Source: Lampris incognitus (taxonomy: Eukaryota; Chordata; Actinopteri; Lampriformes; Lampridae). Taken from it: a DNA stretch of 64,000 nt. The notes below the pieces were generated by a model. It saw nothing but the letters and a program-made list of their open reading frames with translations. It was not told the origin of the DNA and ran no database searches. The position numbers were made by a program, and so were the translations under genes. This document shows positions 48,881 through 54,017 of this stretch, one piece after another (within the stretch, counting starts at the first letter, position 1; each line of letters begins with the position of its first letter). Where the stretch lies: contig NC_079222.1 in assembly GCF_029633865.1 (NCBI RefSeq), positions 30,624,936-30,688,935 on the forward strand, given 5' to 3'.

Positions 48881-49040
48881 GCTTCTTTTTCTTCTTCTTT
48901 CATGTCTTTGTGTGTAACAGGGTGTTTAGTTTACCTTGCAGGCTAGTGCAGACGGCGGCGAATATGGCACACAGCAGGAGCCTGGCCGGCAGCTGCGAGG
49001 CGAGGCGTCGTCTGGCGATACGCCGGCTGGGGAGCAGCAT
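18050..49040 (-). CDS. npdc1: npdc1: neural proliferation, differentiation and control 1 (gene span, 8 coding exons)
   Basis: The span joins exons 48935-49040, 22766-22867, 22262-22492, 21029-21095, 19359-19449, 18682-18761, 18262-18361 and 18050-18121. All have consensus gt/ag borders and matching phases, and the sum is 849 nt (282 residues). NPDC1 is a single-pass membrane protein of neural and other cells, linked to control of proliferation. Visible parts in order: an Arg-rich start plus hydrophobic LLLCAIFAAVC (signal); LDEEIDYLDSVIEKQ; a Ser/Thr/Pro-rich stalk; a transmembrane segment; and a cytoplasmic tail with AQSAQMYHYQHQ, GDFTVYECPGLAP and EVKNPLFD, all hallmarks of the family. Human NPDC1 is 325 residues; the shortfall fits one cysteine-rich exon not found here. 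The start is chosen for its signal peptide and the clean donor after it. Confidence 0.9.
18176..18240 (+). repeat. (GT)n microsatellite in the last npdc1 intron
   Basis: About 32 units, ending 21 bp from the donor of the exon at 18262. On the transcribed strand it is (CA)n close after a 5' splice site, a position where CA repeats are known to affect splicing. Confidence 0.95.
18262..18361 (-). CDS. npdc1: npdc1 exon with the YECPGLAP motif
   Basis: The 100-nt exon has acceptor ttgaccag and donor gtaggt. It encodes HKPEQKVADSEVTTDEEEVG and then GDFTVYECPGLAP. The acidic run followed by GDFTVYECPGLAP is the most diagnostic stretch of NPDC1. Its first base completes a Lys codon from the exon at 18682. 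Confidence 0.93.
18434..18472 (+). repeat. (GT)n microsatellite, npdc1 intron
   Basis: About 19 units, ending in gcacgtgcatg. Confidence 0.9.
18682..18761 (-). CDS. npdc1: npdc1 exon with the MYHYQHQ motif
   Basis: The 80-nt exon has acceptor ttcctgcag and donor gtgagt. It encodes IGDKTLAQSAQMYHYQHQKQ and then QMLSMEK (the last codon is split). The AQSAxMYHYQHQRQQML region is conserved in mammalian NPDC1. Confidence 0.93.
18830..19164 (-). mobile_element. tRNA-derived SINE (GGAT-tail family), nearly full length
   Basis: On the minus strand it starts with the tRNA-like head (gcatagtggttagcatgg) and ends in (ggat)n at 18830. It sits in the npdc1 intron between the exons at 18682 and 19359, in the sense orientation. 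The B box is degenerate. Confidence 0.85.
19359..19449 (-). CDS. npdc1: npdc1 juxtamembrane exon
   Basis: The 91-nt exon has acceptor ctctacag and donor gtaagt. It encodes (R)LLKESHLAQKVDYPAFGG and then GAKDTTVASATS. The AQKxDYxA stretch corresponds to the start of the cytoplasmic tail of mammalian NPDC1. The first base completes an Arg codon from the transmembrane exon. Confidence 0.92.
19839..20365. mobile_element. Non-autonomous hAT-type element (MITE), 527 bp
   Basis: The ends are inverted: caggggcgtcaatt at the left, and aattgacgccctg at the right with one base fewer. They are flanked by an 8-bp target duplication with one difference (gccacact at 19831-19838, gccacatt at 20366-20373). 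An 8-bp duplication and CAGGG-type ends are hAT features. There is no transposase inside. It lies in an npdc1 intron. Confidence 0.8.
20396..20767 (-). mobile_element. tRNA-derived SINE (second family, about 430-bp type)
   Basis: On the minus strand the head reads ggcgtggtggtctattccgt with a degenerate B box (gattcgattacc). The body has tccacatgtatcggaggaag and the end is a T/A-rich tail. Other copies are at 36350, 39023 and 46811. Confidence 0.8.
21029..21095 (-). CDS. npdc1: npdc1 transmembrane exon
   Basis: The 67-nt exon has acceptor cacctgcag and donor gtaaga. It encodes (I)LISLCILVGTVAVILAAV and then CYTR, a clear single membrane helix followed by basic residues, so the tail after it is cytoplasmic. 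The phases match on both sides. Confidence 0.93.
21100..22261. other. npdc1 intron; no other gene recognised
   Basis: The stretch is non-coding. 21360-21780 may be an old transposon (gtggcggtagggcatcagat and similar phrases), but no ends could be set. Confidence 0.4.
22262..22492 (-). CDS. npdc1: npdc1 luminal stalk exon (NAGNAG acceptor)
   Basis: The exon encodes a 76-residue stretch rich in Ser, Thr and Pro (VSASQVEGRKHQ; PTPTTATSPPVSVLP; PRATGVEGKGSPFAV), ending DGVIV just before the membrane exon. Donor gtaagt. The acceptor is cagcag, so splicing at 22492 or 22489 would include or drop one Ala codon; both keep frame. The stalk is likely O-glycosylated by composition (inference). Confidence 0.9.
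22766..22867 (-). CDS. npdc1: npdc1 LDEEIDYL exon
   Basis: The 102-nt exon has acceptor ggccctgcag and donor gtaagg. It encodes (G)RVISYADLDEEIDYLDSV and then IEKQKVSHIKQSTKL. It aligns by eye with LEDEIDFLAQELARKE of mammalian NPDC1. Its two leading bases match the single base left by exon 1. Confidence 0.9.
22880..23638. other. npdc1 first intron, nothing recognised
   Basis: AT-rich, no repeat family or exon recognised. Confidence 0.4.
23639..24685 (+). repeat. Unclassified ~1 kb repeat, copy 2 (contiguous)
   Basis: This is an uninterrupted copy of the repeat that is split at 5521-5660 / 7872-8795. It holds a short (CA)n at 23760-23793 at the point where copy 1 is interrupted. There is no coding capacity. 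Confidence 0.85.
24686..25586. mobile_element. Possible hAT-derived element
   Basis: The ends are cagggctcc (24686) and its inverse ggagccctg (25578-25586), typical of hAT elements. No matching 8-bp flank duplication is visible. A minus-strand open stretch (24761-25110) encodes a Ser-rich protein (VADIDSTSESSQVTFESSQP) ending EEEKKRQCEAALEQCSM that could be the start of a transposase. It contains (TAA)n at 24728-24747 and a 22-bp tandem repeat. Confidence 0.45.
25019..25107 (+). repeat. 22-bp tandem repeat, 4 copies
   Basis: Unit tgtcgaggaggctgggtttg plus ga; the later copies carry tgtag in place of tgtcg. It falls within the open minus-strand frame of the possible hAT element. Confidence 0.9.
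25587..26539. other. npdc1 first intron, (CA)n at 26179-26232
   Basis: Apart from the CA tract and a G-run at 26041-26050, no feature was recognised. Confidence 0.4.
26540..27815 (+). pseudogene. ZC3H11A-like gene fragment, spliced and frameshifted
   Basis: Three exon-like blocks lie on the plus strand, antisense to npdc1. 26540-26602 (acceptor tttttccag, donor gtacaa) reads SRPVRNRLGLSTEFVAPAQT. 27146-27200 (acceptor tttcaacag, donor gtatga) reads TKAGDVTGKPVNTPRGGK. From 27302 (acceptor gcgttttag) the frame reads DSPASSIGIKVQ, then after an extra base at 27338 TLEEIMREKQLHRQEIEEQ, to a stop at 27666; another frame continues TDRVTNPLTEPQKLP to about 27815. The IKxxTLEEI and xRLGLS motifs resemble repeats of ZC3H11A, an mRNA-export zinc-finger protein. 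The CCCH fingers are not seen. Kept introns suggest DNA-level duplication, not a processed copy. The first two blocks do not join in phase, so an exon between them is missing or unrecognised. Confidence 0.45.
27816..29034. other. npdc1 first intron, little recognised
   Basis: At 27876-27900 there is a short piece resembling a SINE tail (ccccacagggattaataaa). The rest shows no gene. Confidence 0.4.
29043..29647. mobile_element. Non-autonomous hAT-type element (MITE), 605 bp
   Basis: The left end is cagtggcggctggtgc and the right end gccagaagccactg; cagtggc is inverted at the other end. It is flanked by an 8-bp duplication with one difference (atagcaac at 29035-29042, atggcaac at 29648-29655). 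No transposase frame. Confidence 0.8.
30090..30795 (+). pseudogene. L2-type LINE, C-terminal region and 3' UTR
   Basis: Two overlapping frames encode the end of an L2-type ORF2: QALVISCIDYCWQ, then after a frame change HVTPLFISLLWLPVAARIKL, KTLMLAYKTATKMAPAYL, LRSASERSLALLPQRGPESL, WWNELPNSI, and after a stop IFKKKLKTQLFLEYL. The 3' UTR ends with ggataaaagcgtctgctaaa and short aatgaaattgtaaa units. A second copy of just this 3' end is at 41161-41300. It is dead: several stops and no catalytic part. Confidence 0.75.
30800..31306. other. npdc1 first intron, nothing recognised
   Basis: No repeat family or exon recognised. Confidence 0.4.
31321..31684 (+). mobile_element. tRNA-derived SINE (GGAT-tail family), full length with TSD
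   Basis: The pol III A box (tggcacagtgg) and B box (ggttcgaaccc) are both intact about 35 bp apart. The body follows and the tail is gaatggatggat. It is flanked by a 14-bp target-site duplication with one difference (atatttcatagtac at 31307-31320, atatttcagagtac at 31685-31698). Confidence 0.93.
31700..32440. other. npdc1 first intron, nothing recognised
   Basis: A run of G (32182-32191) is the only notable feature. Confidence 0.4.
32457..32607 (+). repeat. GA-rich low-complexity tract
   Basis: Purine-only on this strand over about 150 bp apart from rare C/T; units of gagagagacag and gggagag. Confidence 0.9.
32722..32812 (+). repeat. (CA)n microsatellite
   Basis: About 45 units. Confidence 0.97.
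33224..33414 (+). repeat. 22-bp minisatellite, about 8.7 copies
   Basis: Unit ggagacatacggatgaactg plus ac. Copies differ at only a few sites (acg/aca, gacg/gaca/gatg). It is open on the minus strand in all three frames, which explains the long Ser/Val/Cys-rich open frames there. Confidence 0.95.
33867..34288 (-). mobile_element. tRNA-derived SINE (GGAT-tail family) with internal (CA)n
   Basis: On the minus strand it has the head (cacagtggttagcacggtcg) and the (ggat)n tail at 33867. A (CA)n tract of about 30 units (33997-34057) sits in the body where other copies carry only a few GT units. Confidence 0.88.
34709..35392 (-). mobile_element. Penelope-like element 3' end, split by a MITE
   Basis: On the minus strand it encodes the Penelope-like C-terminus (GGLRVHLSPTYNAVIANIPK), then the 3' region seen at 13280-13545 (gtcgttatgcagctgtattg; gaactgattcaactttc). 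A MITE occupies 34782-35146. Confidence 0.8.
34782..35146. mobile_element. MITE with 35-bp terminal inverted repeats, 365 bp
   Basis: The ends begin tgccccttttccactgcatg and match over 35 bp with one difference. They are inserted in the Penelope-like 3' end; compare the uninterrupted site at 59187 (catcactcatctaagtgac). The flanks are tat at the left and tac at the right, a possible 3-bp duplication. The interior is AT-rich and non-coding. Superfamily uncertain (PIF/Harbinger possible from a 3-bp duplication). Confidence 0.8.
35735..35788 (+). mobile_element. L2-type LINE 3' tail
   Basis: The short piece reads ctcggggatgaataaagtat and then (tctgat)n, the usual L2-type end. No coding part is attached. 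Confidence 0.6.
35795..36185. other. npdc1 first intron, nothing recognised
   Basis: No feature recognised. Confidence 0.4.
36350..36780 (-). mobile_element. tRNA-derived SINE (430-bp family), full length with 13-bp TSD
   Basis: On the minus strand the head has ggtggcgtagcagtctattc and an intact B box (ggttcgaatcc). The end is a poly-pyrimidine run in plus sense. It is flanked by perfect acaaattatcatt copies at 36337-36349 and 36781-36793. It interrupts the LINE coding sequence. Confidence 0.93.
36838..37145 (+). mobile_element. SINE of a third, chimeric type, 5'-truncated
   Basis: The left part shares gtggagtttgcatgttctcc with the GGAT-tail family, but the right part is different (tgtctgtgcccctgaccaag; aatttccccacggggattaa). 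The same combination occurs on the minus strand at 50226-50532. It starts near the B box, so the head is lost. Confidence 0.8.
38081..39022. other. npdc1 first intron; (ATT)n at 38849-38881
   Basis: AT-rich. Apart from the trinucleotide tract, no feature recognised. Confidence 0.4.
39023..39460 (+). mobile_element. tRNA-derived SINE (430-bp family), full length
   Basis: The head ccgggtagtgtagcggtcta has a near-intact B box (agttcgaattc). The body and tail (acaattgggaagaaaagggg) match the copies at 20396, 36350 and 46811. Confidence 0.9.
39465..41160. other. npdc1 first intron, nothing certain
   Basis: 39500-39720 (caatcagaggcagagctccc; gtgattggtcggctggaaat) looks like part of an old transposon but no ends could be set. 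The rest has no recognised feature. Confidence 0.4.
41161..41300 (+). mobile_element. L2-type LINE 3' end
   Basis: Matches the end of the copy at 30650-30795 (gatccttgcttatgttgtat; aaagtgtctgctaaatgaaa), then short taac units. Confidence 0.7.
41797..41883 (+). repeat. (CA)n microsatellite
   Basis: About 43 units. Confidence 0.97.
42060..42167 (+). repeat. Compound (GA)n-(CA)n microsatellite
   Basis: Imperfect gagagcgaga units to 42110, then about 28 CA units to 42167. Confidence 0.95.
42366..42420 (+). repeat. Leader fragment of a fish dispersed repeat
   Basis: (caagt)n followed by tcaattttatttgcatagcc; it matches the fragment at 15935-16016 in inverted orientation. Confidence 0.6.
42421..43382. 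other. npdc1 first intron; (CCCTAA)3 at 43108-43127
   Basis: A 146-codon minus frame (42844-43284) has no domain, splice context or codon pattern of a gene. The three telomere-type units are too few to be a relic telomere. Confidence 0.4.
43391..43975. mobile_element. Non-autonomous hAT-type element (MITE), 585 bp
   Basis: The ends cagagccggcccaaggc and gcctttggccggctctg are inverted over 17 bp with one difference. The 8-bp flanking duplication has one difference (acttcttg at 43383-43390, acctcttg at 43976-43983). No transposase frame. Confidence 0.88.
43984..44560. other. npdc1 first intron, nothing recognised
   Basis: No feature recognised apart from a G-run at 44046-44059. Confidence 0.4.
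44563..44638 (+). repeat. (TA)n microsatellite
   Basis: About 35 units, after a short imperfect start. Confidence 0.95.
44985..45545 (+). pseudogene. Tc1-like transposase remnant with one terminal repeat
   Basis: Degraded codons in several frames read NAKRTLPARMHN, TVKFGG, then SPDLNPI-like codons (agccctgacctcaacccc at 45251), LTDALVAEWK and PAAMSRNLVEILPRSVEADI. This is the C-terminal half of a Tc1-type transposase of a lineage other than the element at 52352. It ends with an outward terminal repeat (gtgtccacatac, then gccatgtagtg). The left half and left terminal repeat are missing. Confidence 0.75.
45721..46005 (+). mobile_element. tRNA-derived SINE (fourth family)
   Basis: The A box (tggctcaggaggtagagcgg) and B box (ggttcgatccc) are intact in a strongly tRNA-like head. 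The body has cgagcaagacactgaacccg and the tail taccatttaccattta. It is not a working tRNA gene: the acceptor stem does not close. Confidence 0.88.
46010..46805. other. npdc1 first intron, nothing certain
   Basis: A chance exon-like stretch at 46261-46310 on the minus strand (LDCPAAGLGFPFVV between a cag and a gtgagt) breaks the npdc1 phase and lacks the family's cysteine spacing. Confidence 0.4.
46811..47689 (-). mobile_element. tRNA-derived SINE (430-bp family), split by a MITE
   Basis: The SINE runs from its tail at 46811 to 47200 and from 47635 to its head at 47689 (minus sense gggcgtctgggtagtgtagc). The break falls in the B box (gattcgaaccg | gagatcccc). Confidence 0.88.
47201..47634. 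mobile_element. MITE with perfect 11-bp inverted ends, 434 bp
   Basis: The ends are acccagatagc and gctatctgggt. The interior carries two copies of an approximately 115-bp unit (tttgccaaa...ggcccacattt...ccacttcaggctcacatcc), first near 47358 and then near 47473. No coding frame. No clear target duplication remains. Superfamily unknown. Confidence 0.82.
47692..48800. other. npdc1 first intron near exon 1; nothing recognised
   Basis: No family or exon recognised. GC content rises from about 48430. Confidence 0.4.
48803..48879 (+). repeat. (CT)n microsatellite
   Basis: About 38 units, 56 bp downstream of the exon 1 donor in npdc1 sense; on the transcript it is (GA)n. Confidence 0.97.
48935..49040 (-). 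CDS. npdc1: npdc1 exon 1 (signal peptide)
   Basis: The 106-nt coding part starts with ATG at 49038-49040 (A at -3) and reads MLLPSRRIARRRLASQLPA, then RLLLCAIFAAVCTSLQ and one base before the donor gtaaac. The Arg-rich start and hydrophobic core make a signal peptide. The leftover base fits the exon at 22867 in frame. Assignment to npdc1 rests on strand, phase, signal peptide and the CpG-rich setting; homology alone would not prove it. Confidence 0.75.
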
Positions 49041-49430
49041 CCTCGGGCTTTCCTTAGGGTCGCTGAACCGGACACGGGGGCACGGGACATGTCATTCCCC
49101 CATCGCTCGTTGTGTCCCCAGTCCAGTCGTGGATTTGGCTCAAGTTTCTTTTGTACAGCAACGATCGCTGAGACGAGTCTTCGCGGCAAAGGTGGCCCAG
49201 GGATCCGTCAGCCTGCGCACGTAATCCGCGGTGGCGCTGAAGATAGCGGAGCTCTGGTGCGCATGGGGAAGGAGGAGGAGGCGGAGGAGGAGGAGGAAAG
49301 GGAGGGGGGGTTAGCCGTGACACCGAGTCGTTACGTTGAGAGCGAACAGAGGAAACGAAGCGTCCGGCGTCATGACGCAGCCGTAAACCTACATAGTTGG
49401 GAGTTGGAATAAACTGCGGGTGTTATGACA
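49041..49430 (-). promoter_or_regulatory. npdc1: CpG-rich block, likely npdc1 promoter and 5' UTR
   Basis: CG dinucleotides are frequent here and rare in the surrounding 10 kb. The block lies directly upstream of the exon 1 start codon in minus sense. No TATA box is seen. A purine-rich (gga)n stretch is at 49270-49305. Confidence 0.55.
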
Positions 49431-49632
49431 CATTGTCAGAAATACGAGGCGGAAAGAAGGCGTATGGCTCAAAATCTCGGAAAAAAGAGAAGTACAATTT
49501 GATTTAATAGATATTCTACGGAAGAACTCAACTGAGTGTTATAAAATCTTATTTCAGTATCTTAAAGTAACTAATTTGATTGAGAAGAGTTGAGGTTTTC
49601 TTTTTGGGGGGGTAGTGTAACTAACAGGTAGC

Positions 49633-49735
49633 CTGAGCCACACTCCATACCAGTTGGTGGCGGTAATGTGCGAATTGGTTGTTTGCCAACCGCCAATAGA
49701 CACCAAGTAGCGGAGGAAGAAGAAGAAGAAGAAGA
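49633..49735 (+). repeat. Dispersed repeat with (GAA)n tail
   Basis: The sequence ccagttggtggcggtaatgt, then gccaaccgccaatagac, then (gaa)n is a common vertebrate dispersed motif, probably a short SINE or MITE end. Confidence 0.6.
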
Positions 49736-49739
49736 ACCT

Positions 49740-50220
49740 GCAGGTGTCCCGTGTGAGTACCGTGTGTGGAGCGCTGATAGATCATGCTGCACAACTTAAC
49801 CGATGTCGAATAACTTTATGTTTTTATTCACTAATAAATATTTAATATAGTTAGCAATCGTTTCTCCTCTGCAGATTCATCTGAACGTTAAGTTGTTAAC
49901 CGGAAGCCCGCTCGCGGTGAGCTCCTGTTTATTTAATGGTTGAGCTTTTAATGGGCTGCAGAGGAGGGACTTTAAGGAGTCCGCAGTACACGGTGCGCGC
50001 TGTCTGGAGGTTAGGGGAGGTCTGCAGCGACTTTATGCCGCCAGTCTTGACGTTTTTCCATCAACGATTCAAATATTGTTCATACAAAGTTAGCACTTGC
50101 CTTATTTGCTTAATGTCCTGTTCGCCTTCAGTCCCTCTTTAGTGGATTTTCAAAGCTATATCTTTATTTAAATTGTTTATTTTGTTATAACAGCATTGAT
50201 GTTTTTATTCAGTATTTGAT
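49740..50220. other. No gene recognised
   Basis: Upstream of npdc1 on its strand. A plus frame at 49936-50142 has no recognised domain. Confidence 0.4.
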
Positions 50221-50225
50221 TATGT

Positions 50226-50532
50226 ATACTTTATTAATCCCCGTGGGAAAATTCTTCCTCTGCATGTAAACCGATCCCATTGTATAGGAGCAGTGGGCAG
50301 TTGCAGCGCCCGGGGACCAACTCCAGTTATTCTTTCCATTGCCTTGCTCAGGGGCACAGGCAGGAGTATTAACCCTAACATGCATATCTATTTGGTGGTG
50401 GGAGGAAACCCACGCAGACACGGGGAGAACATGCAAACTCCACACAGAAAGGACCTGGGACAGCCTGGGGTTCGAACCCAGGACCTTCTTGCTGTGAGGC
50501 AACGGTGCTAACCACTGGGCCACCGTGCTGCT
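50226..50532 (-). mobile_element. Chimeric-type SINE, nearly full length
   Basis: On the minus strand it has a tRNA-like head with B box (ggttcgaacccc in complement), the shared gtttgcatgttctccccgtg block, and the aattttcccacggggattaa tail. It pairs with the copy at 36838-37145. Confidence 0.85.
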
Positions 50533-50534
50533 TC

Positions 50535-51520
50535 ACATTTTCCCGTGCTCTGTTATTTGGATTCTGATAAGTATTGACATTTACCATGTATGTAGTATCA
50601 AAAGTCGCCAAGGTACATTTGCTAAAGCTGTTTGTGAACAGTTGGAACACTGAATTTAACCACAAGTTTGGTTTTTGATAGTTTTACTCTAATGAAGTTT
50701 GCAATATAGGAACTCCCTGTCCCAATAACCTTCTTATTTACAATTGGTGCTACTGGACCACATCTGCGCTTCATTTCATCCGCTGATATAATGCCACCGA
50801 GGCTTTCGCTCTTTCTTTGTTAGCTTTTGAATTCTATTTGTTCTTATTCAGAAATCTGGACAAAATGTTCATGAGATCATTTGTATCCTGTTTTTCCATT
50901 TGAGATCAGACAGGTCAGTCACGATGTTGAGCAGCACATCACAGGAGCCTGTGGCACTACTTTAAAATACCTTTTTGGGGTTTTTACACCATTAGAACAC
51001 CGCTGCTCAGCTGCCATGACACCTGTGATGTCATTACACCTGTGGTGTCATGGAGCAATCCTGTGGTTTTATTGTTCTACTGAGGTCCATGATGGGAGCG
51101 TACAAAATGAGCCTGTTTCATGGGACTCTAAATACCAGAGTACTCACTAGACAACTGTTACTTACATTTATCGATCAGACAGTACATTTTGCATGAAAAG
51201 AGTTGAATTACGACCCACACTTTGTTTTCCAGGCATCCTTGTTTGGTAGCTGCTATTAGTCAATGATGGGAAAATAATAAAACTTTTGGTTTGAGCTAGC
51301 AATACAAATTGTAATTAGTGCCAATTCAGGAGCAGCATTTCATTCAATATAGGCTATTTAGAGCACAAAATATTGTGTATTTATTTAGATACTCTTAATG
51401 ATACTCTTAATTATCTTAATTATATTGTTTCAGAATTGCATTACCCTACCATATTGTTCTCATTAAAATGGCAACTTTCACAAAGAAATTAGAAAACTAT
51501 CAAAAGTTAATTCAGCAAAG
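50535..51520. other. No gene recognised
   Basis: A 12-bp phrase (cacctgtgRtgtcat) is repeated at 51020-51055. Otherwise featureless. Confidence 0.4.
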
Positions 51521-51522
51521 TT

Positions 51523-52310
51523 GACAGTAAACTCCCTAAAAACCCTTTAACAGGGAGAAAAAATAGGAAGGAACCTCAGGGAGAGCAACAGAGGAGGGAC
51601 CTCTCTCCCAAGATGGACAACGTGCAATGGATGTTGTGTTTAGACAATTTACAGAATACAACATTAAAAGAGGATATCAGAATTATAAAATATATGAAGA
51701 ATATGATGATGAGGATGCCAAGCAGTGCCAAGATTCCACCCCAACAGCTCAGGACCCGAGCCACGTGACCACCATCGCCATCTGATAGGACAGAGGACAG
51801 GCTACACATGCTCACAGGGGAGACTCACATCGCACCATTCACATACATGGGAGAAGAGACAAGAAAAAAACGTTAGTCACACATCAGAGTGAGAGAAGGA
51901 TATAACATTAAAACAGGATAATAAAATTATATGGCTTAATAAGTTATATAAAGAATGTGATGAGGAGGATGCCAAGCAGTGTCCAGGTGGCGACCACCAT
52001 CACCATGGAAACCTGGCAGGAGGAAAGACTACACGTGCACAGTGTAAAAGACATAATTCAGAGAGAGAAAAGACATGTGCGAGAAGAGAACAGTTTGCAA
52101 TAGTCAATAATCTCTACTCTATAAACTTGTCGGCAGAACAGTGCTTGGTAAATTAATTGAGAGAGAAACCGACCCGCCATGCACTACAGGTTGTGAAGTA
52201 TTCAGCTTAAAGGCATCTAATTGTAGGTTCAGGCAAAGGACTTAAAGGGATCAACAGACTCTGATTGTCTGACAGCTGACAGCAACAGGTTATTCCACAA
52301 GAACAGGGCC
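51523..52310 (+). repeat. Old dispersed fish repeat, left part
   Basis: The phrase aaccctttaacagggagaaa, then caacagaggagggacctctc, is the start of a widespread fish repeat. The stretch 51600-51710 is echoed at 51890-51975 (aggatgccaagcagtg twice), so it is internally repetitive. I infer that 54655-54895 and 55470-56160 are later parts of the same copy, now separated by insertions. Confidence 0.6.
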
Positions 52311-52314
52311 AAAC

Positions 52315-52351
<37 letters not shown>

Positions 52352-53969
52352 CACTACCGTTCAAAAGTTTGGGATCACCCAAACAATTTTGTGTTTTCCA
52401 TGAAAAGTCACACTTATTCACCACCATGTGTTGTGAAATGAATAGAAAATAGAGTCAAGACATTGAAAAGGTTAGAAATAATGATTTGTATTTGAAATAA
52501 GATTTTTTTTACATCAAACTTTGCTTTCGTCAAAGAATCCTCCATTTGCAGCAATTACAGCATTGCAGACCTTTGGCATTCTAGCTGTTAATTTGTTGAG
52601 GTAATCTGGAGAAATTGCACCCCACGCTTCCAGAAGCAGCTCCCACAAGTTGGATTGGTTGGATGGGCACTTCTTGCGTACCATACGGTTAAGCTGCTCC
52701 CACAACAGCTCAATGGGGTTCAGATCTGGTGACTGCGCTGGCCACTCCATTACCGATAGAATACCAGCTGCCTGCTTCTGCTCTAAATAGTTCTTGCACA
52801 ATTTGGAGGTGTGTTTAGGGTCATTGTCCTGTTGTAGGATGAAATTGGCTCCAATCAAGCGCTGTCCACTGGGTATGGCATGGCGTTGCAAAATGGAGTG
52901 ATAGCCTTCCTTATTCAGAATCCCTTTTACCCTGTACAAATCTCCCACCTTACCAGCACCAAAGCAACCCCAGACCATCACATTACCTCCACCATGCTTA
53001 ACAGATGGCGTCAGGCATTCTTCCAGCATCTTTTCATTTGTTCTGCGTCTCACAAACGTTCTTCTTTGTGATCCAAACACCTCAAACTTGGATTCATCTG
53101 TCCACAACACTTTTTTCCAGTCTTCCTCTGTCCAATGTCTGTGTTCTTTTGCCCATCTTAATCTTTTTCTTTTATTGGTCAGTCTCAGATATGGCTTTTT
53201 CTTTGCCACTCTGCCCTGAAGCCCAGAATCCCGCAGCCGCCTCTTCACTGTAGATGTTGACACTGGTGTTTTGCGGGTACTATTTAATGAAGATGCCAGT
53301 TGGGGACCTGTGAGGCGTCTGTTTCTCAAACTAGAGACTCTAATGTACTTATCTTCTTGCTCAGTTGTGCAACGCGGCCTCCCACTTCTTTTTCTACTCT
53401 GGTTAGAGCCTGTTTGTGCTGTCCTCTGAAGGGAGTAGTACACACCGGTGTAGGAAATCTTCAATTTCTTAGCAATTTCTCGCATGGAATAGCCTTCATT
53501 TCTAAGAACAAGAATAGACTGTCGAGTTTCAGATGAAAGTTCTCTTTTTCTGGCCATTTTGAGCGTTTAATTGACCCCACAAATGTGATGCTCCAGAAAC
53601 TCAATCTGCTCAAAGGAAGGTCAGTTTTGTAGCTTCTGTAACGAGCTAAACTGTTTTCGGATGTGTGAACATGATTGCACAAGAGTTTTCTAATCATCAA
53701 TTAACCTTCTGAGCCAATGAGCAAACACATTGTACCATTAGAACACTGGAGTGATAGTTGCTTGAAATGGGCCTCTATACACCTATGTAGATATTGCACC
53801 AAAAACCAGACATTTGCAGCTAGAATAGTCATTTACCACATTAGCAATGTATAGAGTGTATTTCTTTAAAGTTAAGACTAGTTTAAAGTTATCTTCATTG
53901 AACAGTACAGTGCTTTTCCTTCAAAAATATGGACATTTCAATGTGATCCCAAACTTTTGAACGGTAGTG
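52352..53969 (-). mobile_element. Complete Tc1-type transposon, 1618 bp
   Basis: Perfect 27-bp inverted ends begin cactaccgttcaaaagtttg at both termini, each next to a TA dinucleotide (52350-52351 and 53970-53971), the Tc1/mariner target duplication. One intact transposase frame fills the interior on the minus strand. The insertion is in a (CA)n(TA)n microsatellite. Ends and transposase are intact, so it looks young. Confidence 0.95.
52514..53557 (-). CDS. Tc1-type transposase, DD38E spacing, uninterrupted
   Basis: The 347-residue frame, a usual length for Tc1 enzymes (about 340), runs from ATG at 53557 to TGA at 52514. It has paired helix-turn-helix regions (ETRQSILVLRNEGYSMREIA; later RLTGPQLASSLN), a GRPR motif at 59-62, a basic nuclear-import-like stretch near 119-138 (KKKPYLRLTNKRKRLRW), and the catalytic triad: Asp 154 (LWTDESKF), Asp 244 (QQDNDPKHTS) and Glu 283 (SPDLNPIELLW). 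The gap between the second Asp and the Glu is 38 residues; classical Tc1 and Sleeping Beauty have 34. DD38E matches the family described as Intruder. The enzyme cuts and joins the element ends in the nucleus. No internal stop or frameshift is visible; activity is not shown. Confidence 0.95.
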   Translation of the reverse strand: MARKRELSSETRQSILVLRNEGYSMREIAKKLKISYTGVYYSLQRTAQTGSNQSRKRSGRPRCTTEQEDKYIRVSSLRNRRLTGPQLASSLNSTRKTPVSTSTVKRRLRDSGLQGRVAKKKPYLRLTNKRKRLRWAKEHRHWTEEDWKKVLWTDESKFEVFGSQRRTFVRRRTNEKMLEECLTPSVKHGGGNVMVWGCFGAGKVGDLYRVKGILNKEGYHSILQRHAIPSGQRLIGANFILQQDNDPKHTSKLCKNYLEQKQAAGILSVMEWPAQSPDLNPIELLWEQLNRMVRKKCPSNQSNLWELLLEAWGAISPDYLNKLTARMPKVCNAVIAANGGFFDESKV

Positions 53970-53971
<2 letters not shown>

Positions 53972-54016
<45 letters not shown>

Positions 54017-54017
54017 T
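53972..54017 (+). repeat. (TA)n(CA)n(TA)n microsatellite
   Basis: The right half of the tract into which the Tc1 element inserted; the left half is 52317-52350. Confidence 0.9.

Noticed and set aside
48936..49412. 158-codon plus-strand frame in the CpG block
   Set aside because: It is antisense to npdc1 exon 1 and open because of GC-rich composition; no domain or splice support.
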